Position numbers and translations under genes: made by a program. A stretch of 40,530 nt of DNA from Planctomycetota bacterium (GTDB lineage: Bacteria; Planctomycetota; Brocadiia; JAADGH01), in NCBI GenBank assembly GCA_013152475.1, contig JAADGH010000214.1:1-40530 (forward strand). The letters are read 5' to 3'. Positions within the stretch are counted from its first letter, which is position 1; the number at the start of each line of letters is the position of its first letter. The notes beneath the pieces are model-generated. The model was not told the DNA's origin, searched no databases, and saw only the letters and a program-made list of their open reading frames with translations. Below, piece by piece: positions 7,723-15,763 of the stretch.

Positions 7723-7756
7723 GGCGCCACGCCCAAACTTGTTTGAGCGCGTCTTG
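7723..7756. repeat. dispersed palindromic repeat, copy 2
   Basis: GGCGCCACGCCCAAAC-TT-GTTTGAGCGCGTCTTG matches the reverse complement of copy 1 with two substitutions, both weakening the stem. Confidence 0.7.
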
Positions 7757-7993
7757 ACGATCGCCAATCCTCCACCGGGAGGATGGGGGCATTGCTCACC
7801 CGGGTCGGCGCCGCAGCCGATCCGTCCGTCGATGATATGGGCGGATACCGTGAGTACTTTCATGTCGATCCCTCGGCGCACAGGCGTCAATACCAGATGG
7901 TTCCCTCAGAGGCGTTATACCAGAGGCGGCGCATCGCGCAAAGGCATGGATGCCCATTCTCTTTTTCTTTCTCCATCCCGGCGGCGCTCCCTA

Positions 7994-8023
7994 TTGACAC
8001 CCCACCCCCCAAGCCGATATAGT
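7994..8023 (+). promoter_or_regulatory. sigma70-type promoter for the DUF6807-oxidoreductase operon
   Basis: TTGACA (7994-7999), an 18-base C-rich spacer and TATAGT (8018-8023), about 50 bases before the start codon at 8076. Confidence 0.6.
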
Positions 8024-8075
8024 CCTTGAGCCGTTCAGAAAACCCAACTCTCTGTTCGCCGTGAGGAAAACGTGA

Positions 8076-8939
8076 ATGGCTGACTTTCCCAAGGCACAGG
8101 TCGTTCCCATGCCTGGCTGCCAGGCGTCCTTCCAGACCGCCGGGAGGGAAATCCTACGCTATCATTTCGGCCCGGACCTCTTCCGGCCCTACTGGTTCCC
8201 CCTCGTCGGGCCCTTTGGTTTCCCGCTTACGCGGATCGGCCACCCGCATGAGCTGGTGGGCCATGTCCACCATCGCAGCATCTGGATCGGGCACCATTCC
8301 TGCAACGGCATCGACTTCTGGACGGAGAAGGAAGGCGCCGGGCGGATCCTTCACGACCGAACCGTCGAATACAACGATGGCGACTCGGCGCGGATGATCA
8401 CCAAGAACTACTGGGTTGCCCCGGGGGGGGCGCACGGTGTCCGCCTTGCGGAGGAAATTCGAGACGTGAAGGTCGCCCCCCTGCGCAACGGCGAGGCCCA
8501 GGTGGACTTCCGTCTCACCTATCGCCCGGCGGGAAAAGACGTGACCTTCGGGGAGACGTCCTTCGGCTTCCTGGCCCTGCGGGTGGCGAAGACCATGGGC
8601 GTCCACGACGGCGGCGGCGAGATGACCAACTCCGAGGGCGGCCGGAACGAAGAGGGCGTCTTCTGGAAACCCGCGCGCTGGATGGATTACTCCGGCCCCA
8701 TCGCCAGCGGCGTGTGGAACGGCATCGCCTTCCTCGACCATCCGTCCAACCACGACCACCCGGCCACGTGGCACGTGCGCGACGACGGCTGGATGGGCGC
8801 CGCGCCGTGCTTCAAGGGGGACATCGTCCTCAAGAACAAGGAGCAGATCGTCCTGCGCTACCGCCTCTGGGCCCACGAGGGGGCCTCGAACCCGGACAAA
8901 ATCGAAGAGCACTGGCAAAAATTTGCCGAGACCGAGTAG
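8076..8939 (+). CDS. DUF6807 (PmoA-like) family protein
   Basis: The 287-residue protein shows the DUF6807 pattern: HVHHRSIWIGHHSCNG, DFWTEKEGAGRILHD, a WMDYSGP turn near residue 205, and DHPSNHDHPATWHVRDDG near the C-terminus. The family is widespread in planctomycete-like genomes and is often labelled 'methane oxygenase PmoA', but it is not membrane methane monooxygenase. Its fold is thought to be an all-beta sugar-binding or enzyme fold, and the reaction is unknown. No signal peptide is seen. The Gfo/Idh/MocA gene follows after 27 bases, so the two probably act on the same sugar. A second member lies at 29253-30398. Confidence 0.82.
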   Translation: MADFPKAQVVPMPGCQASFQTAGREILRYHFGPDLFRPYWFPLVGPFGFPLTRIGHPHELVGHVHHRSIWIGHHSCNGIDFWTEKEGAGRILHDRTVEYNDGDSARMITKNYWVAPGGAHGVRLAEEIRDVKVAPLRNGEAQVDFRLTYRPAGKDVTFGETSFGFLALRVAKTMGVHDGGGEMTNSEGGRNEEGVFWKPARWMDYSGPIASGVWNGIAFLDHPSNHDHPATWHVRDDGWMGAAPCFKGDIVLKNKEQIVLRYRLWAHEGASNPDKIEEHWQKFAETE

Positions 8940-8966
8940 CCATTTTTTACAAGAGGAGATGAAACC

Positions 8967-9941
8967 GTGTCTGAGAAGGTGAGGATCGGGTGCATCGGGT
9001 GCGGCGGCAACGCCAAAGGACACATGCGGGGCCTCGGGAACGTCGAGGATGCCCAGCTTGTCGCCGTCTGCGACCTGGTAAAGGATCTCGCCGAGGCCGC
9101 TGCCGGCGAGTTCAACGCCAGGCCCTATACGAACATGAACGAGATGCTGGACAAGGAGGGGCTTGATGCGGTTTACATCAGCATCCCCGTCCACACCCAC
9201 GGCGCGCCGGAGATGGCCGCCATCGAGCGCGGCCTGCCGTTCCTCGTGGAAAAACCCGTGGCCCGCACGATGGAAACCGCCCGCGAGATCGAGAAGGCCG
9301 TGGCCGACAAGGACATTCAGACCGCCGTCGGCTACCAGCTTCGATACACCCACGGTGCAAATCTTGCGAGGGAGCTCCTCGACGGCAAGACCATCGGCAT
9401 GGCCGTGGCGAAGTACTGGTGCGGCACGGGCCGGGGGAATAAGTGGACCCAGCAATTTGAAAAGTCCGGCGGGCAGATCCTTGAGCAGGCCACGCACACC
9501 ATCGACATGCTCCGCAACCTCGTGGGCGATGTGGAGGAGGTCTACAATGTCGCCGCCAATCGGGTCCTGGGCGACATCGACTGCCCGGATGTCAACAGCC
9601 TGACCATGAAATTCGCCAACGGGGCCGTCGGGTCCATGTCCACATGCTGGCATCTGGACCCGAAGGACTGGAGCAATGCCAACGTTGTCGATGTCCTGTT
9701 CGACGCGAACACGCTCCACTTCGCCGGGGGGAAGATTTCAGTTACACCGGAGATCGAGGGCGTCGACCTGGAGCCCAAGCCGGCGCAGACCATCGACGCC
9801 GCCTTTGTCCGGGCCGTGAAGACGAAGGACTTCTCCGGCATTAAATCTCCCTACGCCGATGCCGTCAAGACCATGGCCGTATCCATCGCCGCGATCCAAT
9901 CCGCCGAGACGGGAAAGGCCGTGAGGCTGTCTGAGGTGTAG
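8967..9941 (+). CDS. Gfo/Idh/MocA family NAD(P)-dependent oxidoreductase
   Basis: The 324-residue protein has the N-terminal Rossmann motif GCIGCGGNAKGHM (residues 6-18), the family signature EKPVAR around residue 95 and the C-terminal alpha/beta substrate domain. Family members oxidise or reduce a hydroxyl on sugars or inositols using NAD(P). The start is GTG preceded by GAGGAG. It is the second gene of an operon with the DUF6807 gene, suggesting sugar catabolism; the actual substrate cannot be read from sequence. Confidence 0.9.
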   Translation: MSEKVRIGCIGCGGNAKGHMRGLGNVEDAQLVAVCDLVKDLAEAAAGEFNARPYTNMNEMLDKEGLDAVYISIPVHTHGAPEMAAIERGLPFLVEKPVARTMETAREIEKAVADKDIQTAVGYQLRYTHGANLARELLDGKTIGMAVAKYWCGTGRGNKWTQQFEKSGGQILEQATHTIDMLRNLVGDVEEVYNVAANRVLGDIDCPDVNSLTMKFANGAVGSMSTCWHLDPKDWSNANVVDVLFDANTLHFAGGKISVTPEIEGVDLEPKPAQTIDAAFVRAVKTKDFSGIKSPYADAVKTMAVSIAAIQSAETGKAVRLSEV

Positions 9942-9950
9942 GGGAAGCCG

Positions 9951-9986
9951 GGCGCCACGCTCAAGCGCAGCCTGAGCGTGTCTTCC
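9951..9986. repeat. dispersed palindromic repeat, copy 3
   Basis: GGCGCCACGCTCA (9951-9963) and TGAGCGTGTCTTCC (9973-9986) share flanks with copies 1 and 2. The arms CACGCTCA/TGAGCGTG enclose a 9-base loop that differs from the other copies. It lies between convergent genes and could serve both as terminator. Confidence 0.7.
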
Positions 9987-10001
9987 GAGGAGAGGGGCCG
10001 C

Positions 10002-12266
10002 TCAGTCGCGCGCCAGCCAGATCGGCGAGGTCCAGGCGATCTCGCCGTCGGCCTGGACGACGCGGAGGTAGTAGAAGGCAAAGGGCGTGCCGCCCTCCGG
10101 CCGGAGAGCGATGCTGTCGAAGGGGGCCTTGTCCGTCCATTGGAGCCGGGCGGCGGCGCCCTCCGGCCGGTCGGCGTGGACGGTTTCATTATTGCGAATG
10201 ATCTCGATCCGGTCGATCTTGTCCGCGCCCACGACGAAGCCCGATATGTCCCGCGGATCGGCGGGCGCGATCTCCTCGCCCATCCAGCGGCCGTTCACCC
10301 GAAAGTCCACGGTGATCCGCGCCCCTGTTGTGCCGTAGCACCGCCGCGCCTTGAGCGCCGCGAAGATGGCTTGGCGGCTCAACTGCTCCGCATACACTGC
10401 TGTCAGCCCCGCCTTGTAGGTCAGGTTGCCGTAGCGGCTCTTCGTTCCGGCCCCCTCGCCGGACCGGCCCGGCCGGCCGTCGTGGTTGTCGCTGCCGGCG
10501 ATGATGCCCAGGCGCTTCCCCTCCGCCAGCGCCTCCTGTACCGACACGCCCCGCTCCGGTTTGTCGAGCAGGGGATGGCCGCGATACTCGGAGCACCCCC
10601 ACATGGAATAGACCTCGATCAGCCGCTCCAGGTCCGGGCAGTGCGGGTCGAGCCGCCCCCCGGGGAGGGTGTGGTGGGGGATGGCGAGGACGTCATCGCG
10701 TCCTTTCATCGCCTCCCACAGCTCCTCGAGGCAGGAGGCGTCTTCCCTGCACCGCAGCAGGTCGAGCTCGGGGCTGGACGTGTAGATATTCCGGTGGCCG
10801 CCCCGGCCCGCCCACTCATACCCGAGGAGGGTGACGAAGGTGTCGGTTGCATGCACGTCGTTGGCGATCTGCAGGATTCGCTCCCATCCGGCATCCGTCA
10901 ACTGGCAGGCGTGGTCGGTGAGGGAGGTGAAGTCGAGATGCGCCACGTGTCGCGCGTGGTCGAAATACTGCTCAGGCGCGCCGATCCCGTCGCCCAGGCC
11001 GGTGTGGCCGTGGATCTCGCCCCAGTAGAGGCCGAACCGGGGCGGTTTGGCGAACACCTCAACGGGGTTGGACTGCCCGTCAAGTGTTTCTCTGCCGAGA
11101 TCCGCCTTGATCTGCAGGCGCCCGCCGGCGGCGAGCGAAATGGCCGCCTCGGCGGTGCTGTCCTTGAATGTCGCCCCGCCCATGAGTCCCTCCACCGAGA
11201 CAGCGGGGCGGGAGTTTTCCGCATCGGTAATGGCCAGGCGCAGGCGAATGGGACGACCCTTCCCGACAAGAGACGGAACGGTCACATGGAACCTGGCCGG
11301 CCTGCCGGGGTGGACGGTAAAGGTGTGGGAGTTCTCCTCGATCAGGGGGACATACTCCCCCGATCCCGAATGGTCGACCTGCACCCGGAAGGGGACGGTG
11401 TCGGTGTACCAGCAGTCCTTTTCCGTCTTGCAGTAGGCGTAGGGGAAGCTTTGCTGAATGGCGACCTTTCTGCCTTCCTCGCCGAAGCGCAGCTCGATTC
11501 CCTCGCCGCGCTCCAGCGCGCGCTCGACGACCTCCACGCGCACGATGTATTCCCGGGTCGCGAACCAGACGTCCCGGCGATCCTCGCGCGCCGGCCGCAG
11601 GTTGCCGTCGGCGGGGGATGCGATCCGGAAGGGGGCGCGGCCTGGGCTGCCCTCCGCCTCGAAGGGGGCATTTTCGACCTCCGGCCAGGTGGGAATCGGA
11701 AAGATGCCCCACGGGATGCCCACCGCGATGCCCCCGCCCACGGCGATCCCGGCGTGGCCGACGGTGTAGCGGAGCGTGTAGATCCCCTCCGACCGGACGG
11801 CCGTCTCCGCCGGGCTCAACCGGCTTGCGCCCAAGTCCTTCCGCCGAGCGCCGTAGATTGCCTTCTCGAACTGCACCTCCGTGGCCGGGGGGACGAAGGC
11901 CGGATCGTTTGTGAAAACGACGGCCCGGCAGGCCGCTTTTGAGCGGAGGCCCGTGATCTTTACCCGGTGGATGGGGCCGGCCGCGCCATGGAGGGACACC
12001 CCCTCCGCCCTGCGCCACACGAACCCGCCCGACGATCCTTCGACGCCGGCCAGATCGACCCGGGCTCGGTTAAGGAACAGGCTCGGCTCTTCGGCCTCCT
12101 TCACGCGGGCCCACACGGAGAAGGGGCGGCTGAGGTCGCGCCGCGCGAAGGACGTCACCGCCTCCAGCCGGTGCTCCGTGTCGGTCTTGGTGTGGATAAA
12201 CTTGCTCCGGTCGAGCCAGACGTGCTCGTTTTCAACGTGGGCCCGTGGAGAACGGTAAACAATCAT
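10002..12266 (-). CDS. DUF3604 (PHP-like metallohydrolase) domain protein
   Basis: The 754-residue protein has a beta-rich N-terminal half of unknown role. It is followed, from about residue 410, by a PHP/DUF3604-type metal site: GEIHGHTGLGDG, TSLTDHACQ, GYEWAGRGGHRNIY, AIPHHTLPGG and IIAGSDNHDGRPG, which supply the His/Asp residues expected to bind metal ions. DUF3604 proteins are uncharacterised relatives of PHP phosphoesterases. No signal peptide is seen. The ATG at 12266 has only a weak ribosome site. The gene stands alone on the minus strand between two palindromic repeats. Confidence 0.85.
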   Translation of the reverse strand: MIVYRSPRAHVENEHVWLDRSKFIHTKTDTEHRLEAVTSFARRDLSRPFSVWARVKEAEEPSLFLNRARVDLAGVEGSSGGFVWRRAEGVSLHGAAGPIHRVKITGLRSKAACRAVVFTNDPAFVPPATEVQFEKAIYGARRKDLGASRLSPAETAVRSEGIYTLRYTVGHAGIAVGGGIAVGIPWGIFPIPTWPEVENAPFEAEGSPGRAPFRIASPADGNLRPAREDRRDVWFATREYIVRVEVVERALERGEGIELRFGEEGRKVAIQQSFPYAYCKTEKDCWYTDTVPFRVQVDHSGSGEYVPLIEENSHTFTVHPGRPARFHVTVPSLVGKGRPIRLRLAITDAENSRPAVSVEGLMGGATFKDSTAEAAISLAAGGRLQIKADLGRETLDGQSNPVEVFAKPPRFGLYWGEIHGHTGLGDGIGAPEQYFDHARHVAHLDFTSLTDHACQLTDAGWERILQIANDVHATDTFVTLLGYEWAGRGGHRNIYTSSPELDLLRCREDASCLEELWEAMKGRDDVLAIPHHTLPGGRLDPHCPDLERLIEVYSMWGCSEYRGHPLLDKPERGVSVQEALAEGKRLGIIAGSDNHDGRPGRSGEGAGTKSRYGNLTYKAGLTAVYAEQLSRQAIFAALKARRCYGTTGARITVDFRVNGRWMGEEIAPADPRDISGFVVGADKIDRIEIIRNNETVHADRPEGAAARLQWTDKAPFDSIALRPEGGTPFAFYYLRVVQADGEIAWTSPIWLARD

Positions 12267-12331
12267 TGCGGCTCGTCAGACAGGTTCATATATACACCGC
12301 GGCGGAGAACACCGGTCCTCATGCGCAACAA

Positions 12332-12376
12332 GAAACGGGGACAGACCTGACGTTCGGTCTGGTCTGTCCCCGTTTC
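12332..12376. repeat. perfect 16-bp inverted repeat (GGGGACAGACC type, REP-like)
   Basis: GAAACGGGGACAGACC (12332-12347) and GGTCTGTCCCCGTTTC (12361-12376) are exact reverse complements around a 13-base loop. A shorter alternative stem AGACC/GGTCT can form inside. The motif resembles REP-type repeats linked to REP-associated transposases (from memory). It lies between two minus-strand genes and may also terminate the pseudopilin transcript. Confidence 0.75.
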
Positions 12377-12401
12377 GCGGTATCCAGGAAAAGCGCCCCA
12401 C

Positions 12402-13205
12402 TCAGAAGTTCTGCCACTCCCGTTTCCAGCCATCCTTGCTGGCGTCGCTGATGTAGATGTTGTGATCGCCGCTGGCGTAGTTAATGACCCGGGTGCGGTC
12501 CATATGGTTTGGGTTCATGGTGGGGGTGTGCCAGAAGCATCGAATGAGGGGCACCCGGCCGCCGAACTTGGCGTTGGGGTCAACCGTCCGCTGGACATCG
12601 ATGTAGCCCTCCTGCTCGGTGAAGACCTTCACCTCGCGCCAGGAGACGACGCCGTCGCCGTTGCCCAACTGGTCCGGATAGTTGCCGCCGCCCCAGTACG
12701 AGCAGCCCGGGCAGGCAAACTCATAGCTGTAGCTGCAGTATTCGACCTCCTTGTTGCGCAGGCTGTTGGCCGCCACGGTGTTGCCCTCTGTGCCCATTCG
12801 CCCCTTGCCGCAGTAGATGCTGTCCTCGGCCGCATTGAACTTGTTGTCGTCCAGCTCAGCGAATTGATTGAAGGGCATGGGGAAATCGTCAGGCCGCCCG
12901 CCCTGGCTTCCCTTCGGGATCGAGAAGTCGCCGGGGCACAGGAGGAGCCGTTTGTCCGTCAGATAGTTCGGATACAGCGTGGACAGCCACGGCGGATGAA
13001 TCTTCCAGTCGTTGAGGTAGCGCAGGCACTCGATCGCAAGTTGCTTGATCTGCACCTTGCAGTTCGCTTCGCGCGCCATGCGCCTTCCCCGGCTCAGCAC
13101 AGGAAAAATCAGGCCCATCAGAACGCCGATAATGCCAATTACGACCAGCAGCTCGGTGAGCGTGAAGCCGCGTCCTCGGCCGACGTCTCCGCGTTGACTC
13201 GCCAT
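12402..13205 (-). CDS. type II secretion/pilin-like protein with prepilin N-methylation signal
   Basis: The 267-residue product has a 13-residue basic leader and the prepilin peptidase site G-FTLTE. A hydrophobic helix (LLVVIGIIGVLMGLIFPVL) with Glu at mature position 5 follows. The long globular part has several Cys (CPGCSYWGGG, LLLCPGDF) and ends with NYASGDHNIYISDASKDGW, which resembles the H-X9-DG C-terminus of the DUF1559-type pseudopilins expanded in planctomycetes and Lentisphaerae. It should be an inner-membrane or surface pseudopilin. The start has GGGAGGACGG before ATG, and a consensus promoter lies at 13265-13293. No other secretion genes are adjacent. Confidence 0.85.
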   Translation of the reverse strand: MASQRGDVGRGRGFTLTELLVVIGIIGVLMGLIFPVLSRGRRMAREANCKVQIKQLAIECLRYLNDWKIHPPWLSTLYPNYLTDKRLLLCPGDFSIPKGSQGGRPDDFPMPFNQFAELDDNKFNAAEDSIYCGKGRMGTEGNTVAANSLRNKEVEYCSYSYEFACPGCSYWGGGNYPDQLGNGDGVVSWREVKVFTEQEGYIDVQRTVDPNAKFGGRVPLIRCFWHTPTMNPNHMDRTRVINYASGDHNIYISDASKDGWKREWQNF

Positions 13206-13264
13206 GAGACCGTCCTCCCTCGGATGATGAGATGGATCAGTGCAGCCCCCACAGAACCTATTGT

Positions 13265-13293
13265 ATTATATCCCCATGCCGACGCCTTGTCAA
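13265..13293 (-). promoter_or_regulatory. consensus sigma70 promoter for the pseudopilin gene
   Basis: On the minus strand TTGACA (13288-13293), exactly 17 bases, TATAAT (13265-13270): a perfect match to the housekeeping consensus, 60 bases before the start codon. Confidence 0.75.
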
Positions 13294-13455
13294 CACCTCA
13301 AAACGAGGAGTTTTCTCATGCAATGACAATGCGCGGGGCCCACAAGGCAAGAAGCGCGAACCTGAATCCCGACCGTGGGTTAGGACCGACGACGCTCAAG
13401 TTAGGGGGAAAGTCCCGCCCCAAACAGGTCGATAGTGGGCTTCTCGAAAAATCCC

Positions 13456-13484
13456 TTGCCGCCGCCTGTGCGCTTTGATAACAT
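13456..13484 (+). promoter_or_regulatory. weak candidate promoter for dapB
   Basis: TTGCCG (13456-13461), 17 bases, TAACAT (13479-13484), about 50 bases before dapB. Each hexamer matches four of six consensus positions. Confidence 0.35.
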
Positions 13485-13532
13485 GCTCCACACCCCTGGA
13501 GATTGCTCCTGAGAAGAAGAAAGGAAATCGCC

Positions 13533-14327
13533 ATGAAACTCGCCGTCGCCGGCGCATGCGGCCAGATGGGAACGCGGCTCATTCACATGATCGCCGACGC
13601 AAAGGATTTGAAACTTGCCGCCGCCGTCGAGCGGGCCGATCACCCGGACCTGGGTAAAGACGCGGGGGAGCTGGCCGGCCGGGGCCGGCTCGGCATACCG
13701 CTCACCGCCACCTACGAGGGCGGCGCGGACGCACTGCTCAATTTCACAACCGCCGACGATGGGATCCTCCGCACCGCCCAGGCCTGCGCCAGGACCAGGA
13801 CCGCCCTCGTCGTGGCCACCACCCTGCTCTCCAAGAAGCAGGCGGCGGCCATCAAGCTGGCGTCCAAGAAGACGCCCTGCATCCTCTCGCCGAACATGAG
13901 CATCGGGGTGAACATGCTCTTCGAGATCGCGCCGCAGGTGGCCCGGCTGCTCGGCGACGAGTATGACATCGAGATCATCGAAACCCACCACCGCTTCAAG
14001 AAAGACGCCCCCAGCGGCACCGCCGTCAAGCTGGCCGACAAGGTGGCCGAGGCCGTGGGCCGGAAGATGTCGAAGGTCGGCGTCTACGGCCGGCACGGCG
14101 ACGTAGGCCAGCGGACGAAGAAGGAGATCGGCGTCCATGCGGTGCGCGGCGGCGACGTGGTCGGCGACCATACGATCGTCTTCGCCGCCCTCGGCGAGCG
14201 GATCGAGATCACCCACCGCGCCCACAGCCGCGATCTCTTCGCTCGCGGCGCGATCAACGTGGCCCGGTTCCTCGTCGGCAGGAAGCCGGGGATGTACGAC
14301 ATGGCCGATGTGTTGAAGGCCCAATAA
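13533..14327 (+). CDS. dapB: 4-hydroxy-tetrahydrodipicolinate reductase
   Basis: The 264-residue enzyme reduces the dihydrodipicolinate-pathway intermediate with NAD(P)H in lysine and diaminopimelate synthesis, in the cytoplasm. The N-terminal nucleotide-binding motif is AVAGACGQMG (residues 4-13). The active-site signature HHRFKKDAPSGTA begins near residue 151, with the catalytic His and Lys present. Length is typical. ATG 13533 fits the family N-terminus and has AAAGGAAA before it; an in-frame start at 13503 would add ten residues. It is followed after 17 bases by a GH4 gene, an unusual partner, and no other lysine gene is nearby. Confidence 0.93.
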   Translation: MKLAVAGACGQMGTRLIHMIADAKDLKLAAAVERADHPDLGKDAGELAGRGRLGIPLTATYEGGADALLNFTTADDGILRTAQACARTRTALVVATTLLSKKQAAAIKLASKKTPCILSPNMSIGVNMLFEIAPQVARLLGDEYDIEIIETHHRFKKDAPSGTAVKLADKVAEAVGRKMSKVGVYGRHGDVGQRTKKEIGVHAVRGGDVVGDHTIVFAALGERIEITHRAHSRDLFARGAINVARFLVGRKPGMYDMADVLKAQ

Positions 14328-14344
14328 AAATTCGGAGAAATGAA

Positions 14345-15643
14345 ATGCCCAAGATCGCAATGATCGGCGCCGGGAGTTTGGGGTTCGGGAAACGTCTGAT
14401 CGTGGATATTCTGTCCTTTCCGGAGTTCGTTGATTCAACCTTCTCGCTGATGGACGTCAACAAGGAGACCCTCGCCGTCACGAAGGCGACGGCGGACAAG
14501 ATTGTGAAACAGATGAACGTGCCGGCGAAGGTCGAGTCCACCACCAACCGGCGAAGGGCCCTGGACGGTGCGGACTATGTCATCAGCATGTTCCGCGCGG
14601 GGGACATGGAGGTGGAGAAGGCGGAGGTCCTGCCGCCTCTCGAAAAACACGGCCTGCGCCAGACCGTCGCCGATACCGTCAGCTACGGCGCCGTGTGTCG
14701 CTCCCTGCGGACCGTCCCCGTCATGCTGGGCATTGCCCATGACATGGAAGAGCTTTGCCCCGATGCCTGGTGGCTGAACTACACGAACCCCATGGCCATC
14801 AACTGCTGGGCGGTGTTCAAGGCCACCAGGGCGAAGATCGTCGGCCTGTGCCACAGCGTGCAGGGCACGTCGAAGCAGCTCGCCAACTACATCGGCGCGC
14901 CCTATGAGGAGATCACCTTCAAGACGGCGGGCATCAACCACATGGCCTGGTTCCTCAAGTTCGAGCACAAGGGCAAAGACGCCTACCCGAGGCTCTTCAG
15001 GGCCATGAAGAAACCGGACATCTTCAAGAAGGACCCGGTCCGTTTCACCATTATGAAACATTTCGGGCGCTTCGTCACCGAATCGACGCGGCACATGGCC
15101 GAGTACACCCCTTACTTTCTCCAACACGATAACATCGTGAAACAGTTCAACCTGAAGCCGCTTGGCCCCGAGAGGTATCCCGACTGGAAGAAGACGCGGA
15201 ACGACCGCGCCCGCAAGGAGCTCAAGGCGGCGAAGGGCAAGGCCGATCTGTCGATCCAGCAGTCGCACGAATACGGCGCCTTCATCATCCACTCGCTTTT
15301 CACCGGCCAGGAGCGGTGCATCTACGGCAGCGTGGAGAACACGGGCCTGATCACGAACCTGCCCCGGGGCTGCGCCGTGGAGGTGCCGTGCCTGGTGAAC
15401 AAGAACGGCATCCAGGGCTGCTACGTCGGCGAGATACCGCCGCAGTGCGCCGCGCTGAACCGGACGAACATCAACGTCCAGGACCTGACCGTCCGGGCGA
15501 TCCTCGAGCGGAACCGTGAATACATCTACCACGCATGCATGCTCGACCCGAACACGGCCGCCGTGTGCACGCTGGACGAGATTCGCGCCCTGCTGGACAA
15601 ACGGCTGAAAAAGCACACGAAGTACATGCCGATGGTGAGGTAA
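14345..15643 (+). CDS. glycoside hydrolase family 4 (alpha-galactosidase/glucosidase type)
   Basis: The 432-residue protein is a GH4 enzyme, a family that needs NAD+ and a divalent metal and works by an oxidation-elimination mechanism. Visible are the NAD-binding motif GAGSLGFGK (8-16), a YTNPMAINC segment, the metal-ligand motif CHS (GLCHSVQGT, near residue 170) and GINHMAW with the second ligand His. CHS at this place is typical of MelA/AglA-type alpha-galactosidases and alpha-glucosidases rather than phospho-sugar specific members. It has no signal peptide, so substrates must be imported. It sits 17 bases after dapB and probably shares its mRNA. Confidence 0.88.
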   Translation: MPKIAMIGAGSLGFGKRLIVDILSFPEFVDSTFSLMDVNKETLAVTKATADKIVKQMNVPAKVESTTNRRRALDGADYVISMFRAGDMEVEKAEVLPPLEKHGLRQTVADTVSYGAVCRSLRTVPVMLGIAHDMEELCPDAWWLNYTNPMAINCWAVFKATRAKIVGLCHSVQGTSKQLANYIGAPYEEITFKTAGINHMAWFLKFEHKGKDAYPRLFRAMKKPDIFKKDPVRFTIMKHFGRFVTESTRHMAEYTPYFLQHDNIVKQFNLKPLGPERYPDWKKTRNDRARKELKAAKGKADLSIQQSHEYGAFIIHSLFTGQERCIYGSVENTGLITNLPRGCAVEVPCLVNKNGIQGCYVGEIPPQCAALNRTNINVQDLTVRAILERNREYIYHACMLDPNTAAVCTLDEIRALLDKRLKKHTKYMPMVR

Positions 15644-15660
15644 TGAGATAAGGCCGCTAA

Positions 15661-15725
15661 GGGCCTATCCGAAAACCGCACCCGTAAAGGGCGCGGCTAC
15701 AATTGCCGGGGTTTCGGACAGGCCC
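15661..15725. terminator. long inverted repeat between convergent genes, probable bidirectional terminator
   Basis: GGGCCTATCCGAAAACC (15661-15677) pairs with the stretch ending GTTTCGGACAGGCCC (to 15725) with two mismatches around a 31-base loop. It sits between the ends of the GH4 and apgM genes. There is no long T-run, so it may instead be an intergenic repeat; the GCCTGTCCGAAA motif looks repeat-like. Confidence 0.5.
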
Positions 15726-15763
15726 TCAGGCAGTCCGGCGTGTCTTTCCGCCCCAGGAAGCAA

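Larger units (their letters stand above)
7493..8075. other. 583-bp intergenic region holding promoters and repeat fragments
   Basis: No gene is supported. The open frames here have no recognisable content and no good ribosome sites. Visible elements are the STAS promoter, a 14-bp half-site CCGTCATTCCCGCG (7671-7684), a repeat remnant (7684-7701), palindromic repeat copy 2 (7723-7756) and the promoter at 7994-8023. For 7760-7990 I see nothing I can name. Confidence 0.6.
13206..13532. other. divergent intergenic region between pseudopilin and dapB
   Basis: It contains the minus-strand consensus promoter (13265-13293) and a weak plus-strand promoter (13456-13484). No gene or RNA is recognised between 13294 and 13455. 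Confidence 0.6.

Noticed and set aside
8154..9719. 521-codon open frame on the minus strand
   Set aside because: It is antisense to the DUF6807 and Gfo/Idh/MocA genes, which have clear motifs and ribosome sites. High GC keeps antisense frames open.
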